Positions 39,598-50,268 of a stretch of 64,000 nt of DNA are shown here, one piece after another. Below the pieces are notes generated by a model. It did no database searches and was not told where the DNA came from. It was given only the letters and a program-made list of their open reading frames with translations. The position numbers and the translations under genes were made by a program. Every line of letters starts with the position of its first letter. Within the stretch, counting starts at the first letter, position 1. Source of the DNA: Collimonas sp. OK242 (lineage in GTDB: Bacteria > Pseudomonadota > Gammaproteobacteria > Burkholderiales > Burkholderiaceae_D); assembly GCF_900107095.1 (NCBI RefSeq), contig NZ_FNOR01000021.1, forward strand, positions 1 to 64,000, in the 5' to 3' direction.

Positions 39598-41010
39598 TTA
39601 TTCGCTCTTTCGAGGTTTTGGCGCATCTTGTTGGCCATCTAATTGCAAACCGTGTTGTGTATCGGCGCTGAAATTGCCTTTATGTAAAACTGGATTGGCC
39701 GCGGCGTCGCCCGCCTCATCGGTTGCCATGGCCTGCACTACCCTGATATCTCGTTTCACTTGAGCAATCTTGATTTGACGGGCTTGCAACACGCGCCAGA
39801 TTGCCCGGTTAACATCGGACAACACATTCAGGCGACCGTTCTCCGGATCCGTGATCCAGAATCCGACCTCTAGCTCTAGTCCATCCGGGCCTATCTTCAG
39901 CAGCAGCGCTTGCGGCAAGGTTTCCTGCGAAACGCGATTAACCTCGACCACCGCCTGCTCCAACAGCAACAATACACTTTCGACATCATCCTGATGCTCA
40001 ATCATCACCTGTGTCGACAGGCGCAGGATCCGGTTGGTCAGCGAATAGTTCTGTACTGAATTGATCATGAAGATTTCATTCGGCACTACCGTATCGACCC
40101 CGTCCAGCCCTTGCAACACGGTATAGCGGCTATTGATCTGGACCACCTTGCCGTAAAAGGTGCTGACGCCGACCATATCGCCGATCGCCAGGCTGCGTTC
40201 CAGCAAGATCACGAAGCCTGATACATAACTGCTGGCGATCTTCTGTAAACCAAGACCCAGCGCGACACCCAGTGCGCCGCCGAAGACCGACAACACAGTC
40301 AGATCGATGCCGACCAGCGACAAACTGACCAATACAGCCACCAGTATCAGGAAGGCCCGCGCCATGCGCGCCACCACGGTGCGGATCGAGGAATGCACGG
40401 TGTTGACCCGCATCAGGCGCTCTTCCAGCGTGGCGCCGGCCCACAATGCAATCACCAGCGTCACCAGTACCGAGACCAGCGCTTGCAAGATTGCCAGCAG
40501 CGAAACCTGATAGCGGCCGATCGGCAGCACCGTGCTTTCCAGGTAATCGAACAGATCCGGCCACCAGCCGGTGATATAGAGCAGCAAGCCGATCCAGACC
40601 AGCGCGCCGAAACTCTTTTCAAACAACAGGAGGAAAGTACCGACGCCGCTATTGCGCGCGAAAACCCGGCGCAACACATAGAACACGAAGCGCATCAGCG
40701 CCAGCGAAGCTACCAGGGGAATCATCAGCCGCATGACATTCACCGGCTGATGCCATTTTTGCAGGGCCAGTTTGACCAGCGCCAGCAACAGCAAGGTGAT
40801 GACGGGCGTCAACACCTTGACGAAGCTGACAAGTCCGATCTGCATCGCCGGCGGCTGGGCGGCGTTGAGGTTGAAAGTACGGCGCAGCAGGCGGGCCAGC
40901 AACCAGCCCAGGCCGATACACGCCGCCAGCAAACCGACCTGCGCCAGCAAACCCGGCGCCCGCAGGTCGCTCAGCAAGTCGTTCAGCAGCTCAGTAAAAA
41001 TATCTGGCAT
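39598..41010 (-). CDS. Mechanosensitive ion channel (MscS family)
   Basis: 470 residues with about five membrane helices before the pore helix; the MscS core is FGGALGVALGLGLQKIASSYVSGFVILLERSLAIGDMV, followed by the beta domain (YTVLQGLDGVDTVVPNEIFMINSVQNYS). It is longer than E. coli MscS and of the extra-helix type. The tail is polar. It opens on hypo-osmotic shock; physiology here is inferred from family. 51 bp before it lies the rRNA methyltransferase gene on the same strand. Confidence 0.93.
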   Translation of the reverse strand: MPDIFTELLNDLLSDLRAPGLLAQVGLLAACIGLGWLLARLLRRTFNLNAAQPPAMQIGLVSFVKVLTPVITLLLLALVKLALQKWHQPVNVMRLMIPLVASLALMRFVFYVLRRVFARNSGVGTFLLLFEKSFGALVWIGLLLYITGWWPDLFDYLESTVLPIGRYQVSLLAILQALVSVLVTLVIALWAGATLEERLMRVNTVHSSIRTVVARMARAFLILVAVLVSLSLVGIDLTVLSVFGGALGVALGLGLQKIASSYVSGFVILLERSLAIGDMVGVSTFYGKVVQINSRYTVLQGLDGVDTVVPNEIFMINSVQNYSLTNRILRLSTQVMIEHQDDVESVLLLLEQAVVEVNRVSQETLPQALLLKIGPDGLELEVGFWITDPENGRLNVLSDVNRAIWRVLQARQIKIAQVKRDIRVVQAMATDEAGDAAANPVLHKGNFSADTQHGLQLDGQQDAPKPRKSE

Positions 41011-41061
41011 TGTTTTGAATGCAGTGTAACGTCCCGGCAGTCACCTGGCTAAGTCGCCTGC

Positions 41062-42315
41062 TTATTTACGCACAAACACTGCGGCAAAGAAGCCGTCGGT
41101 CTGATGCTTGTGCGGCAGCAATTTGAGATAGTCGCCCATCTCAAGTGCAATTTTCTGCTCGGCCAATACGTCTTTCATCGGCACCAGCGAAAAATCTTCG
41201 TGGCTGGCCAGGAATTGCGCAGCAATCGCTTCGTTTTCTTCATCCAGCAAACTGCAAGTACCGTACACCAGGCGGCCGCCGGACTTCACCAGACGCGCGG
41301 CGCTGGAGAGAATCGCGATTTGCTTGGTATTCATTTCGGCAATCGCTTCCGGCGTCTGCCGCCATTTGACGTCCGGATTACGGCGCAAGGTGCCGAGGCC
41401 GCTGCATGGCGCATCGACCAGCACGCGATCGATCTTGCCGGCCAGGCGCTTCACCTTGCCGTCATTCTCATGCGCGATCAACACCGGATGAATATTGGAC
41501 AAACCACTGCGCGCCATGCGCGGCTTGAGTTTTGCCAGGCGTTTCTCGGAAACGTCGAAGGCATACAAGCGGCCGGTGTTGCGCATGGTCGCGCCCAGAG
41601 CCAGCGTCTTGCCGCCGGCGCCTGCACAGAAATCGACCACCATCTCGCCGCGCTTGGCGCCGACGATTTGCGCCAGCAACTGGCTGCCTTCATCCTGCAC
41701 TTCGATCGCACCGCTCTTGAACAGCGGCAGGTTTTGCAAGGTCGGCTTCTTGATGACGCGCAAACCGAGCGGCGCATAAGGCGTCGGCACGCACAAGATC
41801 GGCGCTTCAGCCAAAGTGGCGATGACTTCTTCGCGAGTGGCCTTGAGCGAATTGACGCGCAGATCAAGCGGCGCCGGCTGATTCATCGCATGCGCCAGCT
41901 CCAGGGTGGCGGCTTCGCCGTCACGCGCCACCAGCTTGTCGAACAGCCATTGCGGCAGGTTGGAACGCATCAGCGGCGGCATCAGGTCGCGGTTGATTTC
42001 GGCAACCCGTTTCAGCCACTCGGTTTCTTCTTCCGACAAGCCGCCCAGGGATTCGATGCTGACCGCATCGGCCAGGCCCAGCAGGGTCATGCGGCGCATG
42101 GTCGGGCCGTTGCCGGATTCCGCAAAGCTGGTGTAGATGGCTTTGTTACGCAACAAGCCATATACCGCTTCCGCCACCACGCCGCGTTCACGCGAACCCA
42201 GCTTCGGATGATCACGGAAGTAGCGCGACAAAGTGCCGTCGGCCGGGCCGGTAAAACGTAGGATTTCGCGCAGGACTTCTTCGGTGTGGCCAATGATCGC
42301 GGGAGGCAATCTCAT
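41062..42315 (-). CDS. RsmB-like 16S rRNA m5C methyltransferase (Nop2/RsmB family)
   Basis: 417 residues. The SAM motif I VVDFCAGAGGKTLALG and the two cysteines of the RNA m5C mechanism are present: DAPCSGLGTLRRNPDVKW (motif IV) and YGTCSLLDEENE (motif VI). The N-terminal segment is shorter than that of RsmB, with a divergent NusB-like region. It probably methylates rRNA; the exact cytosine is not deducible. Follows purN in direction of transcription. Confidence 0.88.
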   Translation of the reverse strand: MRLPPAIIGHTEEVLREILRFTGPADGTLSRYFRDHPKLGSRERGVVAEAVYGLLRNKAIYTSFAESGNGPTMRRMTLLGLADAVSIESLGGLSEEETEWLKRVAEINRDLMPPLMRSNLPQWLFDKLVARDGEAATLELAHAMNQPAPLDLRVNSLKATREEVIATLAEAPILCVPTPYAPLGLRVIKKPTLQNLPLFKSGAIEVQDEGSQLLAQIVGAKRGEMVVDFCAGAGGKTLALGATMRNTGRLYAFDVSEKRLAKLKPRMARSGLSNIHPVLIAHENDGKVKRLAGKIDRVLVDAPCSGLGTLRRNPDVKWRQTPEAIAEMNTKQIAILSSAARLVKSGGRLVYGTCSLLDEENEAIAAQFLASHEDFSLVPMKDVLAEQKIALEMGDYLKLLPHKHQTDGFFAAVFVRK

Positions 42316-42397
42316 AGTAGATCTTTCATAAAATTCTTTTAATCTGTTGAACCTGCTCTCGGGCTAGCCAGAGCAAACGATCGTATTAGCGTTCGCG

Positions 42398-43006
42398 CTA
42401 GGCCGCACTGTTACGTACTCGTCCGTCTTCGATACTTAATCGATTTTCGACAAACCAGCGCACTGCACGTGGGTATAGCTGATGCTCTTCAATCAGCACT
42501 CGCTGCTCCAGCGACTGTTCGGTATCGTTTTCCAGCACCGGCACCACGGCTTGCGCTACGATCGGGCCGTGATCCAGCGCGGCCGTGACGAAATGGACGG
42601 TGGCGCCATGTACCTTGACGCCGGCTTCCAGCGCCCGCCTGTGGGTCGTCATTCCCGGAAAACTCGGCAGCAACGAGGGATGGATATTCAATATGCGGCC
42701 GGCATAATGCTCTACGAACGGCGCCGTCAAAATACGCATGAAACCCGCCAGCACTACCAGATCAGGGGAAAAACCATCGATCACGACGCGTAAGGCGGCG
42801 TCGAACTGTTCACGATCAGGATAGTCTTTGTTCGCTACTACTGCCGTGGGAATACCTTGAGCAGCAGCAAATTTCAAACCTTCGGCATCGGCCTTGCTGC
42901 TGATAATCGCGGCGATTCTGGCAGGCCATTGTTCGGTTTGAGCGGCACGGACGATGGCTTGCATATTGCTGCCACGCCCGGAAATCAGGATAACAATGCT
43001 TCTCAT
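42398..43006 (-). CDS. purN: Phosphoribosylglycinamide formyltransferase (PurN)
   Basis: Transfers formyl from 10-formyl-THF to GAR in purine synthesis. 202 residues from MRSIVILISGRGSNMQAIV, which aligns with the standard start; an ATG 9 bp upstream is also possible as neither has a clear ribosome site. The signature with catalytic His and Asp is present: ILNIHPSLLPSFPG and HFVTAALDHGPIVAQ. Confidence 0.95.
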   Translation of the reverse strand: MRSIVILISGRGSNMQAIVRAAQTEQWPARIAAIISSKADAEGLKFAAAQGIPTAVVANKDYPDREQFDAALRVVIDGFSPDLVVLAGFMRILTAPFVEHYAGRILNIHPSLLPSFPGMTTHRRALEAGVKVHGATVHFVTAALDHGPIVAQAVVPVLENDTEQSLEQRVLIEEHQLYPRAVRWFVENRLSIEDGRVRNSAA

Positions 43007-43199
43007 GGCGCGCATTGTACCCGTTGCACCGCCATTTTTGAGCAAACAGGCCGGCTAATTATCAAAATTGCAGACAATATCGCGTGGACTTGCCGGGAAG
43101 AATCGGAAATAGACGAGAAAGCGGCTCGCTTTACAACAGTAAAAAAACAGTTAAACCGGCTTTCCTGCCTTGCCTGGCGAGCCGACATCGCCGCTGCAG

Positions 43200-43598
43200 C
43201 TATTGGAATGAGTAAAAAACCCGGAACGCCACTTTCTTGTCAGCCCAGAAATCGGCGCTGTCGCGGAATACGTCGAGCAAGGTTTCCCGCGCTTCCTTGT
43301 CGAACTTGGGCGTATTTGGCAATTGTTCAATGACCACGATGAAACCTGGTTGCGGGCCCGATTTGTGGGCGAGATCGGTCAGGCAATCAGCTAGTGCGTC
43401 GAAATTCTTGCCAAAGTGCTTGGGAAAATGAAAGGCGTGGGCGATATTCGCCAGCACTTGTTGTTTAGTCGTTGCCTCTGCGCAATAAGCATACAGGAAA
43501 TGTTGTCCGAGTCGATTGGCCTCCGCCTGCAGATCGGTCACACGGAAGGCGCGGATGGACTGCACTACATTTGGCGGTACGGTTTTAAACAAACTCAT
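43200..43598 (-). CDS. Barstar family ribonuclease inhibitor
   Basis: 132 residues with the barstar fold pattern: a short strand, AFHFPKHFGKNFDALADCLTDL (the inhibitory helix, which plugs the RNase active site and includes the conserved Asp and Asn-Phe-Asp-Ala), and the closing VAFRVFYSF. It is immediately downstream (81 bp) of the secreted barnase-like gene on the same strand, so it is the probable cytoplasmic immunity protein. The family also contains orphan members. Confidence 0.9.
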   Translation of the reverse strand: MSLFKTVPPNVVQSIRAFRVTDLQAEANRLGQHFLYAYCAEATTKQQVLANIAHAFHFPKHFGKNFDALADCLTDLAHKSGPQPGFIVVIEQLPNTPKFDKEARETLLDVFRDSADFWADKKVAFRVFYSFQ

Positions 43599-43679
43599 TT
43601 TTCCCTCAGCTAGAGCAATGATGATGGATTGCTGTTGTCGTGCTGTATCTCAGTCACTCGCGTCATTCGCTCCTCTCAG

Positions 43680-44138
43680 TCACTCCTGAATGCGTCTGAA
43701 AGTTTGATAATGATTGTCGGTGTAATAATATTCGCCAGAAGTCAGGGGATTGCCGCCAGCAATGATACGGCGCGCGCCACGATTGCGGGCATACGGGGTT
43801 TTTACCGTAAATTCGTGATAATACCCGCGCCGCTGCTTGGGTAGCATCCCTTCATAATTGCCGAAGGTCACGCCATCTTTGGCGTACGGAAACGGTCCGC
43901 CTTGTTTAATCAACATCAATGTCGCCTGCGCTTCATGCGGCAATTGATTTACCGAAATCACATCCTGCGACGGGGTTTCCCGAGGGGTTTCCCGAAGGGT
44001 TTCCCGATAGGATTCCCGGGCAAAAACTTGAAATGACAGCAGCAAACCAAGCAGCAACAGCATCCCGTTACGCAGCATGGCGGTGGCGAAATCGGAACTT
44101 AGACCAAGGAAATGAAGCCGGGTTGCCTGGCTTTTCAT
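43680..44138 (-). CDS. Secreted guanyl-specific ribonuclease (barnase/N1-T1 family)
   Basis: 152 residues. A signal peptide ends near residue 40 (MLLLLGLLLSFQVFA-RES). The mature part shows the microbial RNase fold with catalytic Glu in GYYHEFTV, Arg in NRGARRIIAGG and His in YTDNHYQTFRRI. Between signal and domain are four RET-type repeats coded by a 12-bp tandem repeat (43974-44021). No good ribosome site precedes either ATG44138 or the alternative ATG44078, so the start is uncertain. Likely role: extracellular RNA degradation or killing of competitors. Confidence 0.88.
   Translation of the reverse strand: MKSQATRLHFLGLSSDFATAMLRNGMLLLLGLLLSFQVFARESYRETLRETPRETPSQDVISVNQLPHEAQATLMLIKQGGPFPYAKDGVTFGNYEGMLPKQRRGYYHEFTVKTPYARNRGARRIIAGGNPLTSGEYYYTDNHYQTFRRIQE
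43974..44021. repeat. 12-bp tandem repeat in the RNase gene
   Basis: Four units of GGTTTCCCGANN, the last degraded, coding Arg-Glu-Thr repeats just after the signal peptide. Unit changes would keep frame. Confidence 0.8.
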
Positions 44139-44272
44139 AAATTCAATATTTTATGGTTCTGATACCGTAGGGTAACGTGTTGATGAAAACGAATCAACCC
44201 GTATCCTTGCCCCGACTTCAGGTGTTGCAATATTTGATAATATTATTTGACAATATTAACCAATCACAAGTT

Positions 44273-45478
44273 CTACCTTTCTTCCTCAACGGCGGCTACG
44301 GGGCTGGAACCCGGGCCAAAAAAGTCGGCCACTTCATCGCGCCGCGCCAGCGTATCTTTCTGCCCCATGCGAATCAGCTCACGCGTATAGCCGGATTCGA
44401 ATAACAGATAAGACGCGAGGCCGCCGCCGCGCACATCGGTCGCACCCAAGCCCCCGAGCAAGGTCCGGATCGGCAGGGGTAAGCTTGAAAAATGCTTTGA
44501 GGCAATATCATCAATTTGTTCCGAAGGCGAAATAATCAGCATTTCCACCGGCTTCAGCGGCGTGAGCTGGCGTTGCTCCTCCGTCAAGAAAGAAAGCGTG
44601 TGATTGATACGCTCCAGGCGTTCGATATCCACCGCCAGTCCATCCAGGAAGATGCTGGACAAGGCATGGCTGGCAATTTGCGCCAGGCTGGGGTAACGGG
44701 CCAGCAAGGGCGTATCAGCCGGCGCCTCCTGGCGCCGCCCGGCGCCTACCACCATCACCTTGCTGGCGCCAAGGTGAATCGCCGGAGAAATCGGCGCCAG
44801 CTGGCGCATCGAACCGTCGCCGAAATATTCGCGACGGCCATCGCAATAAATCGGAATCGCTGGAAAGATGAAAGGAATCGCTGACGAGGCCAGCAAATGG
44901 CCGACGCCGATCTGATCCCGGACCGCCCGCCGCTGGCTGCGGGTCCAGCCCTGGATTTCGATAGCACTCTGGTAAAAGGTGATGTGCTGGCCGCCGCTAT
45001 AGGAGGAGGCGGTGATCGCCAGCGCCTGCAAGCTGCCGTTGGCCAGCGCCGCATCCAGTTTCTCAAGATCCAGCAGCCGGTGCAGCAAGGTGATCAGCGG
45101 CGTATTGTCGAGCAGGGAGGTGGGCGGGTGCGCATGCCATTTGCGCAGCAGCCAGCCAAAAGAAAGCAAGGACAACCAGCGTGCGCCGGAACGCAGCACG
45201 CCCAGGGAATCGGCGCGATACACCTGTTCGACCGTGAAGTGCTCCCAGACATCCATCAGTTTTTGCACGCCGTGGCCGAAATTTTCGCTCCGGCAAGCCA
45301 GCGCCGTCGCGTTGATGGCGCCTGCGGAAGTACCGCAAATGATGTCGAAGGGATTCTGTTCCGGCGCCCAGCCCTGCTCGCGCAAAATGGACGCCACTGC
45401 ATCCATCACGCCAACCTGGTAGGCAGCGCGCGCACCGCCGCCGGTCAAGATGAGGCCTGTTTTCTGTTTTGTCTCCAT
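44273..45478 (-). CDS. Patatin-like phospholipase
   Basis: 401 residues from METKQKTGLILTGGGARAAYQ; the frame is open 90 bp further upstream but without conservation. The oxyanion loop GGGARAAYQVG, nucleophile elbow GTSAG and catalytic Asp in GDGSMRQ complete the Ser-Asp dyad. The C-terminal half carries predicted helices, and no signal peptide is seen, so it is probably a cytosolic or membrane-associated lipid hydrolase. Substrate unknown. Divergence from the RNase gene is not seen; all are on the minus strand. Confidence 0.92.
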   Translation of the reverse strand: METKQKTGLILTGGGARAAYQVGVMDAVASILREQGWAPEQNPFDIICGTSAGAINATALACRSENFGHGVQKLMDVWEHFTVEQVYRADSLGVLRSGARWLSLLSFGWLLRKWHAHPPTSLLDNTPLITLLHRLLDLEKLDAALANGSLQALAITASSYSGGQHITFYQSAIEIQGWTRSQRRAVRDQIGVGHLLASSAIPFIFPAIPIYCDGRREYFGDGSMRQLAPISPAIHLGASKVMVVGAGRRQEAPADTPLLARYPSLAQIASHALSSIFLDGLAVDIERLERINHTLSFLTEEQRQLTPLKPVEMLIISPSEQIDDIASKHFSSLPLPIRTLLGGLGATDVRGGGLASYLLFESGYTRELIRMGQKDTLARRDEVADFFGPGSSPVAAVEEER

Positions 45479-45609
45479 GGCTATGAAGAGTAACAGGGAG
45501 AAGAAATTTGTGGGGGAGTTGGTGTAAGACTTTAGTGAAGCGAAGCAGCAAATGCATACATCTTGCACCTGCTACTTCGCGACATCAGTTGCATTGCTCC
45601 GACTGGCGG

Positions 45610-48111
45610 CTAGTGAACGCTGACTTCGACCCGTCGCGCCTGTGCGTTATCGCCGCTGCCGGTTGTCACCTGCGGCTTCTCCAGCACGATGGCGTCTTCG
45701 GCCACGCCGGCGATCAGCAGGATCGCTTTCACGCTTTTCGCGCGTTCCTTGGAAATCTCCTCGTTTTTAGCCGGATCGCCGGTGGTGTCGTGGAAGCCGC
45801 TGACCACTACTTTGGCATCGGCCTTGGCTTTGGCCGCATCCACGACGGCCGCCAGTTTTTCAGCGGTATCGGCCGGAGCTTCTACCTTGCCTGATTCAAA
45901 ATAGATGACGGCGGCGGGCGACGATGCCGCTGCAGCAAGACTTGCAGCAGCGCTGGCGCTGGCCGTGGCTTCTGCGGACGGCGCCGCAGTTGCCGCCGCA
46001 GTTGCCGCCGCGGTTGCCGATGTCGTTACCGGTACCGGCACCAACAAGATTTCCTGTCCCGTTGCTTGTTGCATCCCCGAAGCCGGCAGCAAGGGCACCA
46101 GCAACAAGGCCACGATATTGATGATCTTGATCAGTGGATTGACCGCAGGGCCGGCGGTATCTTTATAAGGATCGCCGACAGTATCGCCGGTGACCGCAGC
46201 CTTATGCGCTTCCGAACCTTTGCCGCCGTAGTTGCCATCCTCGATATATTTCTTGGCGTTGTCCCAGGCGCCGCCGCCGGTGGTCATCGAAATGGCGACG
46301 AACAAACCGGTCACGATGGTCCCCATCAATAAACCGCCCAGCGCGGCAGGTCCCAATATCAGGCCGACCAGAATCGGCACCACTACCGGCAACAGCGACG
46401 GGATGATCATTTCCTTGATGGCCGAAGAAGTCAGCATGTCGACCGCCTTGTCGTACTCAGGCTTGCCGGTGCCATCCATGATGCCTTTGATGTCGCGGAA
46501 CTGGCGGCGCACCTCAACCACCACCGCACCTGCTGCGCGGCCGACCGCTTCCATCGCCATGGCGCCGAACAGGTAGGGAATCAGGCCGCCGATGAACAAG
46601 CCGACAATCACCAGAGGATTGGACAAATCGAATACCGTGCTCTTCCCCACCGAATCCAGCGCGTGCGTGTAATCGGCAAACAGGACCAGCGCCGCCAAAC
46701 CGGCCGAGCCGATGGCGTAGCCCTTGGTGACTGCCTTGGTGGTGTTGCCGACCGCGTCCAGCGGATCGGTAATCGCGCGCACCGAATCAGGCAAACCCGA
46801 CATCTCGGCAATGCCGCCGGCGTTATCGGTAATCGGGCCGTAGGCGTCCAGCGCGACAATGATGCCGGCCATCGACAGCATGGCGGTAGCGGCAATCGCA
46901 ATGCCGTACAGGCCGCCCAGCCAGTAAGAAGCCAGGATGGCGACACATACCGCCAGCACCGGATACGCGGTCGATTTCATGGAAACGCCCAGGCCGGCGA
47001 TGATATTGGTGCCGTGGCCGGTGGTAGAGGCTTGCGCGATGTGGCGCACCGGTTTGAAATCGGTGCCGGTGTAGTACTCGGTGATATACACCATCAAGCC
47101 GGTCAGGATGATGCCGATCAGAGCCGAACCCATCATCGGCGCCCGCATCGGCGCCGGCAGGATCAGCCAGGTGACCGCCACGAACCCGATCAGGCTCAGG
47201 ATCGCCGCCCACCACAGCCCGGTATACAGCGCCGACATGATTTTCTTGCCAGGCTTGGCCTTCACCATCGAGCAGCCGACGATGGAAGCCAGGATCGATA
47301 CCCCGCCCAAAGCCAGCGGATACAACACCGCTTCCAATTCAGCGTCATGGATCAGCAAAGAACCTAACAGCATGGTGGCGATCAAGGTCACCACGTAGGT
47401 TTCGAACAAGTCAGCCGCCATGCCGGCGCAATCGCCGACGTTGTCGCCGACGTTATCGGCGATCACTGCGGGATTGCGCGGATCGTCCTCGGGAATGCCG
47501 GCTTCCACTTTACCCACCAGATCGGCGCCGACATCGGCCCCCTTGGTAAAGATGCCGCCGCCGAGACGCGCGAAAATGGAAATCAGGGACGCGCCAAAGG
47601 CCAGTCCGATCAGAGGCCGGATGATATCGTGCAGCGATAGCCCTGAAGGCCCCGCGAACGCCAGCAGCCACAAAAAGAACAGGGTTACGCCCAGCAGGCC
47701 CAGCCCGACCACCAGCATGCCGGTGATCGCCCCGCCGCGGAAAGCGACGTCAAGCGCTGGTCCCATGCCTTTGGTCGCAGCCTGTGCCGTGCGTACGTTG
47801 GCGCGCACCGAGACATTCATGCCGATGAAGCCGCAAGCCCCTGACAGCACGGCGCCGATCAGGAAGCCGGAGGCAGTGATCAAACCAAGTCCAGGCAGTA
47901 TCGCAATAATAATGAACAGCACCACGCCGACGATGGCAATGGTGCGGTACTGGCGCGCCAGATAGGCAGCCGCCCCTTGCTGGATCGCGGCAGCAATTTC
48001 CTGCATGCGGGCGTTCCCAGGGTCCTGCTTCAATATCCAGCTGCGCGAGACTAGCCCATAGACGACGGCAATGATGCCGCAAGCGACGGCAAACCATAGA
48101 CTTGATGCCAT
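45610..48111 (-). CDS. hppA: Membrane H+-translocating pyrophosphatase fused to an OmpA-like domain
   Basis: 833 residues; usual length of the family is about 670-720. The core has the substrate motif [47 protein letters not shown] has Lys where K+-dependent pumps have Ala, so it is K+-insensitive. After about residue 685 comes an Ala-rich linker and, from about 733, an OmpA-like domain ([31 protein letters not shown]), with the Asp and Arg of the peptidoglycan-binding motif. The C-terminus of these pumps faces the periplasm, so the domain could bind cell wall. It uses pyrophosphate energy to pump protons. Confidence 0.93.
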   Translation of the reverse strand: MASSLWFAVACGIIAVVYGLVSRSWILKQDPGNARMQEIAAAIQQGAAAYLARQYRTIAIVGVVLFIIIAILPGLGLITASGFLIGAVLSGACGFIGMNVSVRANVRTAQAATKGMGPALDVAFRGGAITGMLVVGLGLLGVTLFFLWLLAFAGPSGLSLHDIIRPLIGLAFGASLISIFARLGGGIFTKGADVGADLVGKVEAGIPEDDPRNPAVIADNVGDNVGDCAGMAADLFETYVVTLIATMLLGSLLIHDAELEAVLYPLALGGVSILASIVGCSMVKAKPGKKIMSALYTGLWWAAILSLIGFVAVTWLILPAPMRAPMMGSALIGIILTGLMVYITEYYTGTDFKPVRHIAQASTTGHGTNIIAGLGVSMKSTAYPVLAVCVAILASYWLGGLYGIAIAATAMLSMAGIIVALDAYGPITDNAGGIAEMSGLPDSVRAITDPLDAVGNTTKAVTKGYAIGSAGLAALVLFADYTHALDSVGKSTVFDLSNPLVIVGLFIGGLIPYLFGAMAMEAVGRAAGAVVVEVRRQFRDIKGIMDGTGKPEYDKAVDMLTSSAIKEMIIPSLLPVVVPILVGLILGPAALGGLLMGTIVTGLFVAISMTTGGGAWDNAKKYIEDGNYGGKGSEAHKAAVTGDTVGDPYKDTAGPAVNPLIKIINIVALLLVPLLPASGMQQATGQEILLVPVPVTTSATAAATAAATAAPSAEATASASAAASLAAAASSPAAVIYFESGKVEAPADTAEKLAAVVDAAKAKADAKVVVSGFHDTTGDPAKNEEISKERAKSVKAILLIAGVAEDAIVLEKPQVTTGSGDNAQARRVEVSVH

Positions 48112-48341
48112 TGTTTACTCCTCCAGTTTTTTTGGTACGGCTTCACGACAAAGTAAGACAACTACACTAGGATCTGTGCACCTGCATCCATGGATCCCAA
48201 ATGGGTGGATTGCCGGCCAATACTGCGTAATGCATTTCTTTTCGCTGCCCTTTTTTTATTCTTGGAGAAATACCCGGGCTGGTTTGCTGTTTAGTTGTTT
48301 CCCTTGATGAATTCTAAATTAATTAATTTATTGATCAAAAG

Positions 48342-48373
48342 AAAAAGCGGACCGAGGTCCGCTTTTTTTTTTT
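48342..48373. terminator. Terminator between hppA and adk
   Basis: AAAAAGCGGA, loop CCGAGG, TCCGCTTTTT and more T; A- and T-runs make it functional in both directions. It lies just after the adk stop on the minus strand. Confidence 0.85.
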
Positions 48374-48378
48374 GCTTC

Positions 48379-49149
<771 letters not shown>

Positions 49150-49269
49150 CTATCTTTGCATGAAACTTACCATACAATTTTACCAAACAGCCAGTCCGCA
49201 ACACTATTTCTGTTGGTTCAACGATAATTTCCCGACATTTGCGTGACGCCTGCGCGTTTTCTTTGCACT

Positions 49270-50046
49270 TTATTCGGTACTAAAAAAGCGCCTTACCCGC
49301 TCCAGATCTTCCGGCGTATCGACGCCTGCCGCAGGCGTCGCCGCTGCAATATGCACCGCAATCGGGTAGCCATGCCAAAGCACGCGCAATTGCTCCAGCG
49401 CTTCGATCTGCTCCAACGGCGACACCGTCAGAGTCGGATAGGTTTGCAAAAAGCCGTTGCTGTATGCATACAGGCCGATATGCCGCAACGGCAAGTAGCC
49501 GGCCGGTAAATCCTGTCGTGACTGGGCGAAGCCATCCCTATGCCAAGGAATTGTTGCCCGTGAAAAATACAGGGCGCGCCCGGCCTGGTTCAAGACCACC
49601 TTGACCACATTTGGATTGAAAGCGTCGGCCGCGCAATCTATCGCATGCGCCGCGGTCGCCATCGGCACGTCGCCGGTGATCTGCGCCGCCGTAGCTGCGA
49701 TCAACGCGGGATCGATCATGGGTTCGTCGCCTTGCACGTTGACCACCACCGCATCGGCGGCCAGCCCCAATGCCGCCGCCACTTCGGCAATGCGGTCGGT
49801 ACCGGACGGATGATCGGCGCGCGTCAGCCGCGCGGCGATGCCATGCCGGGCGCACACTGCCAGGATTTCCGCATGATCGGTGGCCACGATCACCTGTGCC
49901 GCTCCCGATTGCGCAGCGCGCTCGGCGGTGCGCACGATCATTGGTTTGCCGCCGATATCGGCCAGCGGTTTGTTCGGCAGGCGAGTCGATGCCAGCCGCG
50001 CCGGAATGATGACAGTGAAAGGTCTGGTCGGATTCACAATATGCAC
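49270..50046 (-). CDS. kdsB: CMP-Kdo synthetase (KdsB)
   Basis: 258 residues. It activates Kdo with CTP before its transfer to lipid A. Nucleotide-binding start [22 protein letters not shown], and the [19 protein letters not shown] and [10 protein letters not shown] motifs are typical. The first methionine gives seven residues before FTVIIPARL. Located 12 bp after the Trm112-like gene on the same strand; with lpxK and kdsA it supplies lipopolysaccharide synthesis. Confidence 0.97.
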   Translation of the reverse strand: MHIVNPTRPFTVIIPARLASTRLPNKPLADIGGKPMIVRTAERAAQSGAAQVIVATDHAEILAVCARHGIAARLTRADHPSGTDRIAEVAAALGLAADAVVVNVQGDEPMIDPALIAATAAQITGDVPMATAAHAIDCAADAFNPNVVKVVLNQAGRALYFSRATIPWHRDGFAQSRQDLPAGYLPLRHIGLYAYSNGFLQTYPTLTVSPLEQIEALEQLRVLWHGYPIAVHIAAATPAAGVDTPEDLERVRRFFSTE

Positions 50047-50058
50047 AATACGCGCCGC

Positions 50059-50268
50059 CTACGCCGCCGGCGACGCATCTGCAGCTGCCCCCGGTCCGGC
50101 CGGCATGGTCAGGTCACGCGCCTGATCGGCCCACATGATAGGGATGCCGTCGCGAATCGGGTAGGCCAGCCTGTCGGCGTTGCAAATCAGTTCCTGGGCT
50201 TTTTTATCGTAATGCAGCGGCCCTTTGCAGATCGGGCAAACCAGGATGTCAAGCAGTTGGGTGTCCAC
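50059..50268 (-). CDS. Trm112/YcaR-like small zinc-ribbon protein
   Basis: 69 residues from GTG at 50268, chosen because GGAGA lies 6 nt upstream and the reading begins with the family's [14 protein letters not shown]. It carries one CPIC pair and a second part ([19 protein letters not shown]) with a single Cys, so a full zinc ribbon is not assured. The family acts as a methyltransferase partner in eukaryotes; the bacterial role is unknown. It overlaps the lpxK end by 20 bp and is followed by kdsB. Confidence 0.9.
   Translation of the reverse strand: MDTQLLDILVCPICKGPLHYDKKAQELICNADRLAYPIRDGIPIMWADQARDLTMPAGPGAAADASPAA

Noticed and set aside
45537-45582. Terminator of hppA
   Set aside because: The stem (GCGAAG...CTTCGC) has a bulge and no T-run follows on the minus strand.
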